Source of the DNA: Aotearoamyces nothofagi
Lineage: Eukaryota; Ascomycota; Leotiomycetes; Leotiales; Tympanidaceae
Assembly (NCBI GenBank): GCA_015345905.1
Contig: JADDTR010000005.1
Span: forward strand, 496,001 to 560,000
Length of the DNA: 64,000 nt
Reading direction: 5' to 3'
Positions within the stretch are counted from its first letter, which is position 1. Every line of letters begins with the position of its first letter. Positions 9,537 to 21,752 of this stretch are shown here, one piece after another. Both the position numbers and the translations under genes were made by a program. Below the pieces are notes generated by a model. That model was not told the DNA's origin. It did no database searches and worked only from the letters and a program-made list of their open reading frames with translations.

Positions 9537-12500
9537 ATGGATGATGGTGTCATTACAATGGACGGCCAGAAAGTTCCGTCGGAAGAAGTGGGTGATGTAG
9601 AGCATCAACCTACCCAACTGGAAGGTCTAGAGCAGGGCCCTTTCGTGGGCAGTAAAGCTTCCAACCCTCGATTATCTAGGAGGCGGACCAAGACCGGGTG
9701 TTTGAGTAAGCTACCCACAATCACACGACGATTACATCCTAGAGCGTTCTTTATTAACTGGACAACCGTCTAGCTTGTCGCCGAAGGCGCATAAAATGCG
9801 GCGAAGAGCGCCCAATGTGTGCAAATTGTATCAAGTCTAAACGGCAGTGTGATGGTTACAACCAGCGAGTCATCTTTAAAGAACCAATAAACACTTATCG
9901 TGCTCCGGGATCTGCTACAACGGCGCAATCATCTTTTGCTGCTGGGCCCACATCAAGTCTCTCGTCGACTTCGCGTTATGGCCAGGCCCACCCAGCGCAG
10001 CCCCAACCACAAGTATTGTTGCCAAACATCAGGCCAAAGCCAACAAATACTTTTCAAGATACGACATGGGCCCGTAGAGTTGCATTATCCGAACATCTAG
10101 ATCAACCAGATCAAGTTGCTGAGAACCAGGCTTATTCAGACTTCCCGGATTCAAACAAGGTAGATCTGGCATCTACTTCCGACAGACTCCAGAACAAGGC
10201 ATCATTATCATGTAGTGATGCTCGCAACATTACCGAATCTTTGTATCTATCACACATACCTTTCTTATCGAACCGACATACATCTAGCCGGCAGGGGGTT
10301 CATTACGACTTTGATGCCCCATTCGTACCCAAGCCCAGTGCTCACACGTCACAACCTACGGAACAGCTGTATACAAACTGGTCGAATACTTCAAACGATG
10401 CTTCTGGATTGCTACCAAATGACCCGGTCTATAATTCAGATGTTCGTGGTGCAATCCCTGCTATGCCTATTCACTCTGACGCGGACATTACGCATTGGCC
10501 GATATATACAACCCAGAAAAATGCATATAGATCGGAAGATAATGTAGTCCAGAAAGAGGGGATATCAGAATTTGTCAACGCGCACGCAAACCCAAGCATT
10601 CTCCCAATTCTACGGGATGGTACATGGAGCAGAGATTTCCTTGAGGAGCAGACTTACCAGACTTCTTTCCGAGCCGAGGAGGGGCAACTAGCACAGGCCC
10701 TTTGGGCAACACAGCCCGACCAACATGAACCTACGTGGAAAGCACCCGTCATTATCCGTGAGAATGAAGTTACCGAGTACGAGATTCTTGATGATACTGC
10801 CGGTATAGAGAATGGGGATATTACTATACCATTATATGCCGAGGACGATCCTTACGATGTGTCTGACGATGAAATGAACCTGGAGCAGTATGACCATGAT
10901 CCTGGAACGAAAATTGCCACTATGCAACAAGATAATCTCAAAAACAACTATCTTGGGATGCTTATGCCACTTCAGGAAGCACAAGATAGTCAAGTTCGTA
11001 GTATGCGAACATACCACTCTTTCATCAATGGTTACGGTTCTGAAACACTCGCAAATTATTACCCTTTTGCTCGGAGCTCCCCTCTTAATAACCCTGTAAC
11101 TGCACGTATATTTGTCCACTTCATCAACGTTCTAGGTCCTAGTATGTCGATGTACGAGCGACACCCGGCAAACCCGACCTTAATGTTCCAAGGACGTCCC
11201 ATCCCAAAATCCCAACAACATATCTGGTCCTGTAAGTTATGCAACCTGAGTTATTCTTTCAGAGCTGACTACTATTTGAGACACTTTCCCAACTCTCGCC
11301 ATGGGTAACCCAGCCCTTTTGCACGCCATTCTAGCCATCTCGAGTCTTCATATGGCGAAGCTGCAAAATGCTCCCGTTATAGCATCCTATAAACATTACG
11401 CCATAGCCTTGCGACGAGTGGCCAAGAGTGTGAGCCTTCCAACGCGAAGAGGTCAACCAGGAACTTTAGCAGCGACTTTATTGCTTGGATATTTCGAAGT
11501 CATGTCTGCAGACCATAACAAATGGTGCAGCCATCTACTGGGGGCTAAAGTCTTAGTAAAAGAGATAGATTTCGCTGGAATAGCAAAATTTTCGAAGACG
11601 AGAAAAAAGGAATCCTACCGCTCTGGCTGTAGGAATCCATATCATCGCGGCCTTGACGACAGCAACGAGGAGTTGGTACATGAAGTGCCGAATTCTGTAG
11701 AAAACGATATTGACGAGAATCTTGTTAGCGTTATCATGGGTAAGAAACTCAAATATGATGAGTATGGGGAGATATTAGAAGACCTTGATACATCTGGTGA
11801 TCAGCACAGAGTCTATACACAGCGAGATCTTGAGATATATGAAAATCAACGCGATTTATTCTGGTGGTATGCAAAACAGGATGTATTTCAGAGCATCATA
11901 GGTGGCAACAGACTATTGTGAGTACCAACAACTTAGCTGTGCCTTGATGAATACTGATAGCTATTGTAGCCTGAATTATGGCTTATGGAGCCACTGCCCT
12001 CCAAGAGCTCCTTTTAGTCGCCGAGACGCTGTGTAAGGGGGCTTGTTTGTTTTATTAGCATCCATTTCACTAACAAAATGTTTAGGTATGGCTCCTTTGA
12101 TCACATCATTTTGCTGCTTGGCAGACTTGCGGATTTTGCAGCGAAAGATCTTAATCGGAAGAGGAAAGTCATGGAAGCAAGCGGTGGTCATTGGCGGCCA
12201 CCACCTGGATTTCAAATGCCGGGCCCTCCACCAGGTAAGAGCGGTCCACCCCCTGGATGGACAGGACCGCCTCCAGCTGGTTGGGCAGGCCCTTCATCTC
12301 GTTCTTCAGCACCTCCGGCTGACGGCTCTGGCCGCCCTCGAGCTAATATGACAGGACCTCCACCAGGTTGGCCAGGGGCCCCGACCAGTACCTCACCACC
12401 TCCGGCTGGCTGGTTTAGTCCCTCTGTAGCAAATATATTGGGTCCCCCACCTCCACCTCCAGCTGAAATCTTGAACCAAAATCCACCAAACGAAATGTTG

Positions 12501-13593
12501 GGTCCCTCTACCGGGATACAGATGGAAGACACATTGCTGAGTATGAGAGGCCCACCGCCTAGGATGGTGCCCCAAATCATGCATCCTGGAAGGTACGGCA
12601 CTTCAAAGCAAACTCAGCATAGTGATGATCTTCTCCGAGGGGCCCTGCAGGGACTGCCGCCGCAAATACCACAATTTGCTGGTATGTTACCAGCCGGCAA
12701 GAAACCAGCGCTGCCAATGGGATTCAGCCCTCCTAGAGAGCAATCGCCAGAGAGCGAAGCTGACGAAACTCATCTCGAAGACCAGACCGTAGCAGCCGAG
12801 GCGGAATGGCAGGAAATCCGAAGTGCATTCGACATGCTCCTGAGGAATTTCGGCGAGGACTTCCAAGTTCTAGGACCAGAATATTCGCAGCCAATAAACA
12901 CACCATTCGGACCTGCTCTTCAGTACCGCACATATAGCATCGCCGGTATTTGGATGACTTACTACATGGGTCTCATTCTTTGCTACAGAGCTCATCCATC
13001 CATGCCCCCAACGGCAATGATGGCCACAGGCATTGCTGCAAGGCAAACGGCTGAATACGCGAATCTGATTTGCCGTATAGCTGCTGGGATCGCTCCTGAT
13101 GCTACCACTTTAAAGCAAGTCAGCGTGGGGGTTGGCGCCGGCCTGATAGAATGCTCCCTTGGCCTCTTCGTTGCAGGAGTGCAGGTTTGTTACCATATTT
13201 GCCTATTATTTGCTGTAATACTAACCATTGCTACAGTTACAGGATCCTCTACAGCGGTGCTGGGTAATCCAGAGGATGCTTGATATTGAACGACTTACTG
13301 GCTGGCAAACTGCTAGTCAGGTTGCGAAAGGCTGCGAGCTTTGTTGGGTGAAGGTAGCCGAGGCCGGAAAAGGACCATCATATACTAGGATCGTTTTCAA
13401 CGAGGAGGCTCCAGTGAATAGCATCTGGCAGAGCGCGCAAAAGAGGATCGACGAAATGCTGTCGGAGAGAGACAAAAATCTACAGCTCGTTCCTAAAATT
13501 GCGGCAGTACAACACGCACTAGGACTTTTGGCACTTGAAACAGATATTCATCATCTTGGCATTAGTGATGATCAAGATAATGATGAGGATTGA
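9537..13593 (+). CDS. Zn2Cys6 transcription factor with Fungal_trans_2-type region and Pro/Gly-rich insert
   Basis: Six exons: 9537-9705, 9774-11231, 11281-11917, 11970-12032, 12086-13184, 13237-13593; introns of 49-68 bp; 1260 residues. The Gal4-type zinc cluster spans residues 55-82 (CLTCRRRRIKCGEERPMC continuing to CANCIKSKRQC) and is split by intron 1 after its first Cys. A 400-residue linker rich in Ser, Thr, Gln and acidic patches follows. The C-terminal half has the fungal-specific regulatory region: NPTLMFQGRPIPKSQQHIWS, then MGNPALLHAILAISSLHMAK, ending in helices such as DIERLTGWQTASQVAKGC. Within it, residues about 812-900 form a block of PPG/PPPGW-like repeats. Splices were set by restoring HIWSYTFPTLAMGNPALL, NRLFLNYGLWSHCPP and AVYGSFDHIILLLG. 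It is a probable nuclear DNA-binding regulator; targets are unknown. The ATG could be earlier if an upstream exon exists. Confidence 0.87.
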
Positions 13594-13795
13594 ACATAAT
13601 GAATGTCTCCTTAATGCTATGCAGTTAGTAGAATATGATATCATTTGAAAAGTTAATAAAATCCAAGAATGCAACTTTGACACCTCAATGCTGAGTGAAG
13701 CGAGTCAACCATGAAATCACGTGTGACAGCCATAACGCCAGTATTGTATTGACATCTCAAACCCAATGCTCTATCAGGGAAATGCGTACTTTTTT

Positions 13796-14714
13796 CTAAT
13801 TCGCTGGTAACCTCTCCACGACCACAGCCATCTCCTCATCAGTGTAGATTCTGAAGCCTCTCTCCTTCGTTACACTCGCCAACTGCACGTTCTTTGAGTC
13901 CAACTTTTCCTCCATCACCTGCTTCAATGTCTTCAGAACTAGGGTCTCGGCTTCCTCGATAGTGAGCGACTAAATAAACTAGTTAGATGCATCTTTGAAT
14001 TAACTGATTGAAAAAAATACCTTGTGAAATTCGTTCTGTAGCTCTGCCTGTGCGCCTTCTGACCCAGATCCAATCGCCTTGGCATCATACCTGTAGAATG
14101 TTCCACTTGGCTCAGCATGATATAGTTGAGGTCCATCTTCGTCGTATCCTGCAATCAACAGTGCTACACCAAACGGCCTGCTCATAATGCTCTCCTCGCC
14201 CTCGGCACCCTCTCCAAATCTCAACGCCAAATCACAAATTGCTTGTGTACAGCTCTCCACTCTCAGCGGCTCATTGTAATGAAAAGCATGGTTCTGGGAT
14301 TCTACACGTGCGTGTTCGACCATCGATCGTGCGTCGGCCTGGAGCCCGGACATGGCGCAGCCAATGTGGCGGTCGATTTCGACAATTTTCTCTACAGATG
14401 AGGTTTCAAGGAGGGTGGAGGTGACACGTTTCTCGACTCCAAGAATAACACCTCCGCCAGTTGCAACACCTATGGCGGTTGAGCCAAGCTTGATGGCTTC
14501 GAGAGAGTATTCGACTTGGAAGAGACGGCCTTCTGGGGAGAAGGTACTGCGAATTGAAGTATTAGTATGAGTAGCCCTTGTAGACCCAAAGCTTCCCCCA
14601 GGTGTAGAGAAACATACTTGATACCCCGATCTATTGAAGACGTTAGTCATAAGGCCTTGCATAGATCTAGAAGCTCTGGGATGACCTACCATACTCGGAT
14701 CGTGCTATGAACAT
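13796..14714 (-). CDS. PUP2: 20S proteasome subunit alpha type-5
   Basis: Four exons, 14714-14690 (25 nt), 14630-14618 (13 nt), 14546-14021 and 13969-13796, encode 245 residues, close to the family length. The product forms part of the heptameric alpha ring of the 20S core. The alpha-subunit signature, [18 protein letters not shown], follows the N-terminal [13 protein letters not shown], which needs both tiny exons to be complete. Later landmarks are [67 protein letters not shown] and the C-terminal [18 protein letters not shown]. The last intron has a clean CTAAC branch site. The first exon ends and the 13-nt exon begins with ordinary G|GT and TAG junctions. It is divergent from GCP2 with 311 bp between the starts. 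Confidence 0.96.
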
Positions 14715-15025
14715 CCTGTCAGGCTGGTTGATGCTGAGTTCTTTCAAAAGTGTAAAAGAACTTGAGGTGCTTTACAAGAAGTCCTGAAAATAGAAATCTG
14801 CTTTCCTGACCGGATGTTGATTATACGTCAGGTTGCGACGAGAGTGAGTTGGTTGACCATCGACAAGGCAAGCATAAGTGTACGCCAGCTCTCCAAAGCG
14901 GGAGCTAGGCCAGAACAGCTTTGGTAAGGCTTCGCGAAACCGCGTCCACCTACGCGTTAATAGATAATGGGAATGCTTTGCAACGATCGCATGCGAATTT
15001 GGACGTCATTTTACAGCTTTAATGA
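14715..15025. promoter_or_regulatory. divergent promoter region PUP2 / GCP2
   Basis: 311 bp separate the two start codons, so both promoters are packed here. I looked for the yeast proteasome element (GGTGGCAAA) on both strands and did not find it. No other known site is evident. Confidence 0.55.
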
Positions 15026-17990
15026 ATGGCAAATGCGGCGGGCATGTCTTCTTCGTCCAATGCAAGAGCGACGACGCAGACTGAGCGTAGGACTACTATT
15101 GACGATAATGCAACTGGAGCAAAGCCCCGCGTAACGGCTGGGCATGGGGGAAGCAGGACAGAAAGGCCTGATCCTCGGCGATCCAACTCTCCTCTGACTT
15201 CGTCGACCGGAACACAGCATAAAAGGATGGCTTCGGGGTCCCAGCGTACTGGGAGAAACATCGAAGAGCGCAGAACCGAGAGAGTACAGGTCACAACGAG
15301 AGAGACATTAACATCACGGACAAGAAGTCCTGAAAGACGGAAAACCCCTTCATCTATTCCCATAGAGCGACCAAGGCCAAGTGATGCTGGCAGAGTAAAT
15401 GTCGGAGATAGTAGACCAAAACAGACTAAAACAGAACCTCCCCAAGGTACTGTTCATCCTCAACGCATACACAATGTGACTATTCTGATATTCATTTAGC
15501 ACCATGGCGACCCGAAGTCACTCTAACACCACATACCACAGCACCGCTAGCCTCCAGAATATCAATCCCCCCACTGGCATCACAAGCGCCTGAATCTCTA
15601 CAGCCAAAGCCTTTGAACGAACTTACTCTAGAGTTTCAAGAAGCAGCCATACTGGAAGACTTGCTCTTTGTATTTATGGGATATGAGGGCCAATACATTC
15701 GCTTTGCACCAACATATAATCCATCAGTTGAAAAGGAACGCCTGGCTGGGCCTGCGTTCAAGCTGGTACTAGGTCTCGATCCTAGCTTGCGGGATCTCAC
15801 GATAACCATGCTGAAAATGGCAACCCATTATGGAGCAATTGAGGCATTTGTTGAGGTTCAGAGCCGAGAGGAATTTGGAGCTGTAAACCACGCTCTTTGC
15901 GCTGCTATACGGAAACTTTTACAGGACTACCTAATACTGATTGCTCAGCTGGAGACCCAGTTTCTAACCAATGCTTCCTTTACCTTGCATGTCCTCAACT
16001 TACATACGCTTCCAACAAGCCACATGCTGTTTCAAATCTACTCGTTGGCTCACGAGATCTTGAAACGAAATTCTTTACTGGAGGAGGATCTGGAGGACTC
16101 TGCGGATGACTTTGATGACATTGAGAATATCCTCGAGAATCTCCGGGAAGGCGGTGACCTTGGCCCTGGCAATATACCTGGGAAGAAGATTTGTAAAGGC
16201 GGTAGTGTTCTTGGCCTGATAACGAAGCGGCTCGAGACGATGTCTGGAGATCCAGCAGCTCGAACGCTCTTGACGTCGCTTTTACGAGATGCCAGTCGAC
16301 CATACATGATAATGCTGAATGAGTGGCTGCATCATGGCAGCATTAAAGATCCACATGCTGAGTTCCTCATTAAAGAGCAAAAGAGCATTAAGCGTGAGCG
16401 GCTAGAGGAAGACTATACTGATGAATATTGGGAGCGAAGATATACAATTCGCGACCACGATGTGCCTCCTCAGCTAGAAGGAGTCAAAGACAAGGTTTTA
16501 CTGGCTGGCAAATACCTCAACGTTGTCCGTGAATGCGGCGGTGTTGATGTAAGCAAAGCAGTCAAGGACGTCCCTAGGTCTTTTGATGACAATCGCTTCC
16601 TTGAAAATGTCAACAGCGCTTACGCCCATGCGAATGAGTCTCTGCTCAAGCTATTACTCACCACTCATGCTCTTCCAGCTCGCCTGCAGTCACTAAAGCA
16701 CTATTTTTTCCTCGACCAATCAGACTTTTTCTCATATTTCCTTGAGCTGGGAGCTTCGGAGCTTAGAAAGAACGTGAAGGTTGTGAATACAAGCAAGCTT
16801 CAGTCCTTGTTAGATCTAGTCCTGCGACAGCCCGGAAGTGTGGCGTCGCAGGATCCATTTAAGGAGGATATCAAGGTTGAGATGAATGAGATTAGTCTAA
16901 CAAAATCCCTAACAAGAGTAGTCAATATCTCCGGGATTGAGCAAGGGGAGACGTTACAGACTCCTATGACCCAGCCCACTACAGAAGCCGATAAGAGCGC
17001 AGTAGGGTTTAACTCTCTCCAACTAGACTACTCAGTGCCATTTCCTGTCTCGTTAGTCATCAGTCGAAAGACAGTGTGGAGATATCAGGCCTTGTTCCGG
17101 TACCTTCTCTCGCTCCGTCATCTAGAGCAACAGCTTGTCTCGAGCTGGCAGACACACAATCGAGCAACAAGCTGGACGAATAAAAGTTCAATGAATGGCT
17201 TGGAGACGTGGAAACGTCGAGCATGGACATTACGAGCGCGAATGCTAGTATTCGTTCAACAGCTTCTATACTTCTGCACCGCTGAAGTAATTGAACCAAA
17301 TTGGCAAGCACTTATGGCGCGGCTAAATACAAAAGACGATAGCAAAGACGGGAAAGCTCCAGTGACTCGAACCGTCGACGAATTGATGCAAGACCATGTT
17401 GATTTTCTTGATACATGCTTAAAGGAATGCATGCTCACAAACAGTAGTCTTTTGAGGGTATGCTAATAAATCCATTCTGAGACAACATTACTATGACTAA
17501 GTCTCATTAGATACACTCGAAACTAATGCAGACGTGCACGATGTTTGCGACTTACACTGCGTGGTTCTCCCGCGAGTTGGAGAAGACAGACCCTGACTTG
17601 ACCGGAAACGAGAAACCAAATAATATGAGCAAGAAACAGTGGGCACGCTTCCAAGAAGATCGGGGACAGCGATATTCAGAGTCGACCTCATCTAATGCTT
17701 CTACCGGAACCCTGTCTAACGCTGCACGCCTGGAGAAGATCTCTGACACCCTGCAGAAATACGAATATAACTTCAGCCGGCACTTGCAAATATTGCTAGA
17801 CAGCCTTAATCATTACGCGGCTACCGAAACGGTAGTGCTGCTTGGCTTATGTGCGAGGCTGAGCACGGCCAACCAAGGTACGAACCCTATATTTTCTGTT
17901 TATAGTTCTTTGCTCCTTAGGATCATGACTAACACGGTGATAGGCACAAAATTCAGTGGCCTGAGAACTGATGAGGATGGTGCTGCGTAA
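15026..17990 (+). CDS. gamma-tubulin complex component 2 (Spc97/Alp4 family)
   Basis: Exons 15026-15446, 15500-17457, 17511-17877 and 17944-17990 encode 930 residues. GCP2 pairs with GCP3 and gamma-tubulin to form the small complex that nucleates microtubules at spindle pole bodies. Residues 1-185 are disordered, Ser/Thr/Arg-rich. The GCP N-terminal domain starts near residue 190 (ILEDLLFVFMGYEGQYIRF) and includes LRDLTITMLKMATHYGAIEAF and LNLHTLPTSHMLFQIYSLAHE (split here by my quoting limit only in part). The central RPYMIMLNEWLHHGSIKDPH motif is the conserved GRIP stretch. The C-terminal gamma-tubulin-binding half has LDYSVPFPVSLVISRKTVWRY. The last intron (66 bp) is placed so that the end reads ANQGTKFSGLRTDEDGAA, as in relatives. 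Confidence 0.95.
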
Positions 17991-18273
17991 TCAACAGCAT
18001 CATGATATATACAACGAACTTGACGCAGCGATTGGGCATGACTTAATGTGATACCCATAGGTGTCCGGTGTTGAGCATTTTAGGAGTCGGGAAATAGGAC
18101 AATACCATACGTGCACTTGTACAGGTATGACAGTCATTAACTATTATATAATGACTGATACTTGAATGGAGAATCTAATTTGGCAAGCCACTTGGGCAAC
18201 ACACATGGTCCAGCGCATCCTAATGCATATCATGCAATAATAAGACACTTTGTAAACTTAACACGCCCTTTTT

Positions 18274-18924
18274 TCATGCGGCCAAAACTTCCTTCACGAT
18301 CTTCGCGACCTCTCCCCTTTCCACCGGCTTCTCCCCCAATATCTCCGGCGCAAAGACCTGCTTCAGCACCTCTCCCATTTGAACCTTCCCCCCTCCGGCC
18401 ATTATCCTCTCCACCACAGTTGCGACAGCACTCCTGATATCCTCCTCTCCAACCGTCTCTACACTCCCAGCATACTCCTCCATGATCCTCAACTGGCTCT
18501 CCTCCTTCTCCGCCAGGTCAAGCCTCCCGGCGCCCTTGAACTCCGCCGCTGCGGTCCTGCTCGCGTTTGACGTCCTGCGCAGCAAGGCCAGCATCTGCAT
18601 GTCGGTACTGATGGGCGAGGCCGTCTTGGAGGCGTTGAGCGTCTGCGTCAGCAGCGAGCGCAGGACCGAGAGACGGTTGCTGTCTTTGTTCTGCATGGCC
18701 GCCTTCATGTCCTTGCTGTAGCGCGGGGGCTGCGTCAGTATTTCTGGATGCGGCGGAGGCCTGTGCGAAGGGAGGAAGGAGAGGAAGGAAGGGGAAAGGA
18801 GAGGGAGAAGTGGCTCTTACCGGATCTTGAGCAGCATGGGCGGTGTGGTCGTGCTCGTGGTAGAGCTGGCGTAGCAGCGGCAGCACAGCCGTGACGCCCT
18901 GCACGCCGGTCGCGATATCATCAT
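18274..18924 (-). CDS. AIM41: Aim41, YqeY/GatB-like mitochondrial protein
   Basis: Two exons, 18924-18821 and 18760-18274, phase 2 junction, 196 residues. The first 30 residues (MMISRPACRASRLCCRCYAS) are Arg/Ser/Cys-rich without acids, as expected of a mitochondrial presequence. The YqeY domain follows: SKDMKAAMQNKDSNRLSVL, ASPISTDMQMLALLRR, EKEESQLRIMEEYAG and a GatB-tail-like end with GGGKVQMGEVLKQVFAPE and VAKIVKEVLAA. YqeY proteins resemble the tRNA-binding tail of GatB amidotransferase; the yeast member Aim41 is mitochondrial, with a role in organelle inheritance known only from screens. Two adjacent ATG codons open the frame; the first is used here. Confidence 0.9.
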
Positions 18925-20085
18925 AATGCGTGCGATTTACAGAGTCTCAGCATTCAAGTGAAGCGTGTCGCGCAATTGCTGTTCGTAGCTCTATCTGTAA
19001 TGCTTTTCGACAGACACCTTGGGGTTTCTCTAAATTTATTCCGACCTCGCCAAATGCCGCGAACGCCGAGGGGCAAGCTCGCGGAGCTTTCTCACAATCC
19101 TGCTTGCGTCACCCGAAAAGGACCTGCTGCTCACAATGCTTAAACCTTTAGCCCCATGGATGTCTCCTCGGGGCCTTGTATCGGGCCCTTTGCCTGCTGT
19201 TTGTTGTACTATCGGGTTCGACGTGAAGACCGCCCTGGGGATCATGTGGGAATCGGCATGTGAGTGTGTATATTCCAGTATTCTCCCCGCAGTGCTGGGA
19301 AGGGTAGTTTAGAAAACAAAGCGCCGTCGGTGGCCGAGAAGGAAGATTAATAAAAAGAATCCCCTTGCTTTGGAGCAGACGCGTCAGTTGATAGTATCTA
19401 AGGCGACTGCATTGGTGGTATTGTTAGTGATGGGACAAACTGTTCTACCAGCATATCTACCTCCCCACCCTTCTCAAGTTTATAGCCACTACGAAAGAGC
19501 CTTAAGGTTTTATTCGTATATTGAGAAATTTCTTATAGTCGGGACATCTGGCATGATTGGCTAAGCTGCTGCCGTGAGACAGCATGCGGCTCTGGCAAGG
19601 CCGATGGATGAGACATATCGTCTAGCAATTCCTTCTAATTTCTTATCCTCTGTTACTGTTTCTCATATCTATCTTTCCGCATCTCACCAGACAGCAGACT
19701 GTGCTCTGGAGTGCAGAGTCGAGCACTATTCATGCAATGTCGATGTAGCTGCTGTATAACAGTCTTCAGACGTTAGACTCTCTTCGATGCTAGAGAAGCC
19801 TACAGCCCCGTTCCGTTACGCAGGTCGAGAGAGGGCAGGACATTCAGTTACTACAAAGCATATCACGAACTCGAACTCAACCTCTCACTCGCTGACATCA
19901 TTTGACAATCAGATGTCGAACAGAATCACAGTAACATTACTCGTGACACTGCATAGACCCGCCCACCAAAGTTATTTCCAGACTTCCATCAAAGGCGAAA
20001 ACAACTCCAACTATCTTCGCACGTTCCCGCATTGTTCCATTGCAAACAGTCAGAAATAAGGATATCTTCTTGAAATCTTCCGACA
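18925..20085. other. intergenic, AIM41 to the SR-like gene
   Basis: About 1.16 kb between divergent genes. Open frames of 60-90 codons occur on both strands but show no domain, and none is called. Confidence 0.5.
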
Positions 20086-20649
20086 ATGTCACCAACCACC
20101 GACGACCCAATTGCTAGCATTGCCATATCCTCTCCCTCGACTTCCTCAAATAACGAACCCGAACCCCAACGAGGCCGCAAACGCCGACGTACCTCTGATG
20201 GCACTACCACACCCGACCATCTCCTGGGATCTCTCGAGATCAGCAGTAGCACACATAGCCCGTCCGGCGGCACCACACTCCGTGGCCGTGGCCGTCGTCG
20301 CTCCACCTCCAACACAGCAAGCACATATACCAGATCATCCAGTCCGACGCAGCCAGCTTCCCGCAGATATCAAAAGAAAGGTGTTCCGCTAGGCCTTCTC
20401 CCACACAACCTTAGGAGAGGAAAGGCAGGTGGCAAGAAGCGTAGCCAGAGCCCCTCACGGTCGAGATCAAATAGTCGAGATTGCACTCCGAGGCGTAGGA
20501 GGCAACGTACCACCAGCCGGAGCCGGGATCATGGAATGGGCAACGCGGTTGGAGACATTGTGAAAGGAGATAGAGATCACGAGGATGGACTTGAGAAAGG
20601 ACTGCTAACTGACGGAGATGTGGATGGAGAGACTTCTAAGGACGCTTGA
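20086..20649 (+). CDS. hypothetical Ser/Arg-rich protein
   Basis: An uninterrupted frame of 187 residues from an ATG at 20086. The first 25 residues are Ser/Thr/Pro-rich. Then come basic clusters (RGRKRRRTS, LRGRGRRRSTS, RRRRQRTTSRSR) interleaved with Ser/Arg dipeptides and an acidic tail (DRDHEDGLEKG). The motif YQKKGVPLGLLPHNLRRGKAG looks more conserved-like than its surroundings. Composition suggests a nuclear, nucleic-acid-associated, disordered protein. I do not recognise a family, and low complexity makes the gene call less certain. Confidence 0.5.
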   Translation: MSPTTDDPIASIAISSPSTSSNNEPEPQRGRKRRRTSDGTTTPDHLLGSLEISSSTHSPSGGTTLRGRGRRRSTSNTASTYTRSSSPTQPASRRYQKKGVPLGLLPHNLRRGKAGGKKRSQSPSRSRSNSRDCTPRRRRQRTTSRSRDHGMGNAVGDIVKGDRDHEDGLEKGLLTDGDVDGETSKDA

Positions 20650-21732
20650 TACTAGGAGGGTTGGTGGAGCTACATGGAACGAAGTACATGATAATATAAG
20701 ATCTCACTCTCAAGCAACTGAACAACTGGTCTCGAACCTGACAAGTGGCTTGGAGGAGGATTGGGTATCGGGAGTTGAGGCTGATAGAATGGCTAATGCT
20801 AGAGATGAGGATGGGCAGATAATGTAGCTGCAAAGATGCTGTGCTGCGTTTGCCAAGAGAGGACCGTCTAGCTACAAAGTAGGCAGGCACATGGGCCGAG
20901 ATAAACGAAACACAAGTCGCCGAAATAGATTAGCGGGAAGAAGAATCACAACAGCACAGCTCCTTTTATCGCCTTGCGTAATCTGCCGTGATGAGCCTGT
21001 GTATGCCATGTATGTTCCACCCTCCAACGCGTCGAGGTTTCGAAGTGAGTCCGGCCCAGTGGCAGATTGGGATCTCCTGCAGCAAGACTTCTAGGCGGCG
21101 TCGGATTTGCCTGCGCACACAATGCCATACGTGCAGTGAGTGGTGTGCACTTGGTCAAGACCGAGAACATCACCGAGGTCTGGAGGCGGCGCCTGCCCCG
21201 CGCCGACGATTACCACCGGGCATTAGCCGCATTACTGCGGAATGCGCAGTCCATAACGTGCGCAGGCCGACGAGTCGAAGATGCTGTTATCTATCATATC
21301 ACCGGGGCAAACCCGGGCGATAAGGAAGCCAGGGAAGGAGAGCCTTCTGGAAATGGAAAGAGAAGGAGAAGGGGAAAAAAAAAGGAAAACTTTGGCGGCT
21401 TAAAACAAAACAGGAGTGGCTGAACCAGGATCCCCCCTACAAACCGTTTTCCCTATGTTCCGTATCCCGAGAGAGTGGAACGCGTTAGATTTGCGAAGTC
21501 ACCATCACTAGCCCAGACGTCTGGACACCTGGACATCTGTTCGTCGGTACAGCATATCGGCGCGATAGAGGTACGGTGCTACGGGGCTGGGTGCTTGGCA
21601 CTTGATTCTTGGTAGCTGGTACTTGCAATCTTGGATGCGTGCGAGCTCATGGCCGGACGACTTCGCAAGCCGTAGCGGGTGGGCGCGATGGAGAACCGGC
21701 TACCTGGATAGGCCAGTGGGCCGAGCCAAGCT

Positions 21733-21752
21733 AGAGAGAGAGAGAGAGAGAG
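21733..21752. repeat. (AG)n microsatellite
   Basis: Ten AG dinucleotides in a row, visible directly. Confidence 0.95.

Noticed and set aside
21067-21423. 119-codon plus-strand frame in the GC-rich island
   Set aside because: It opens at a TTG, has no ATG or credible upstream exon, and overlaps open frames on the other strand.
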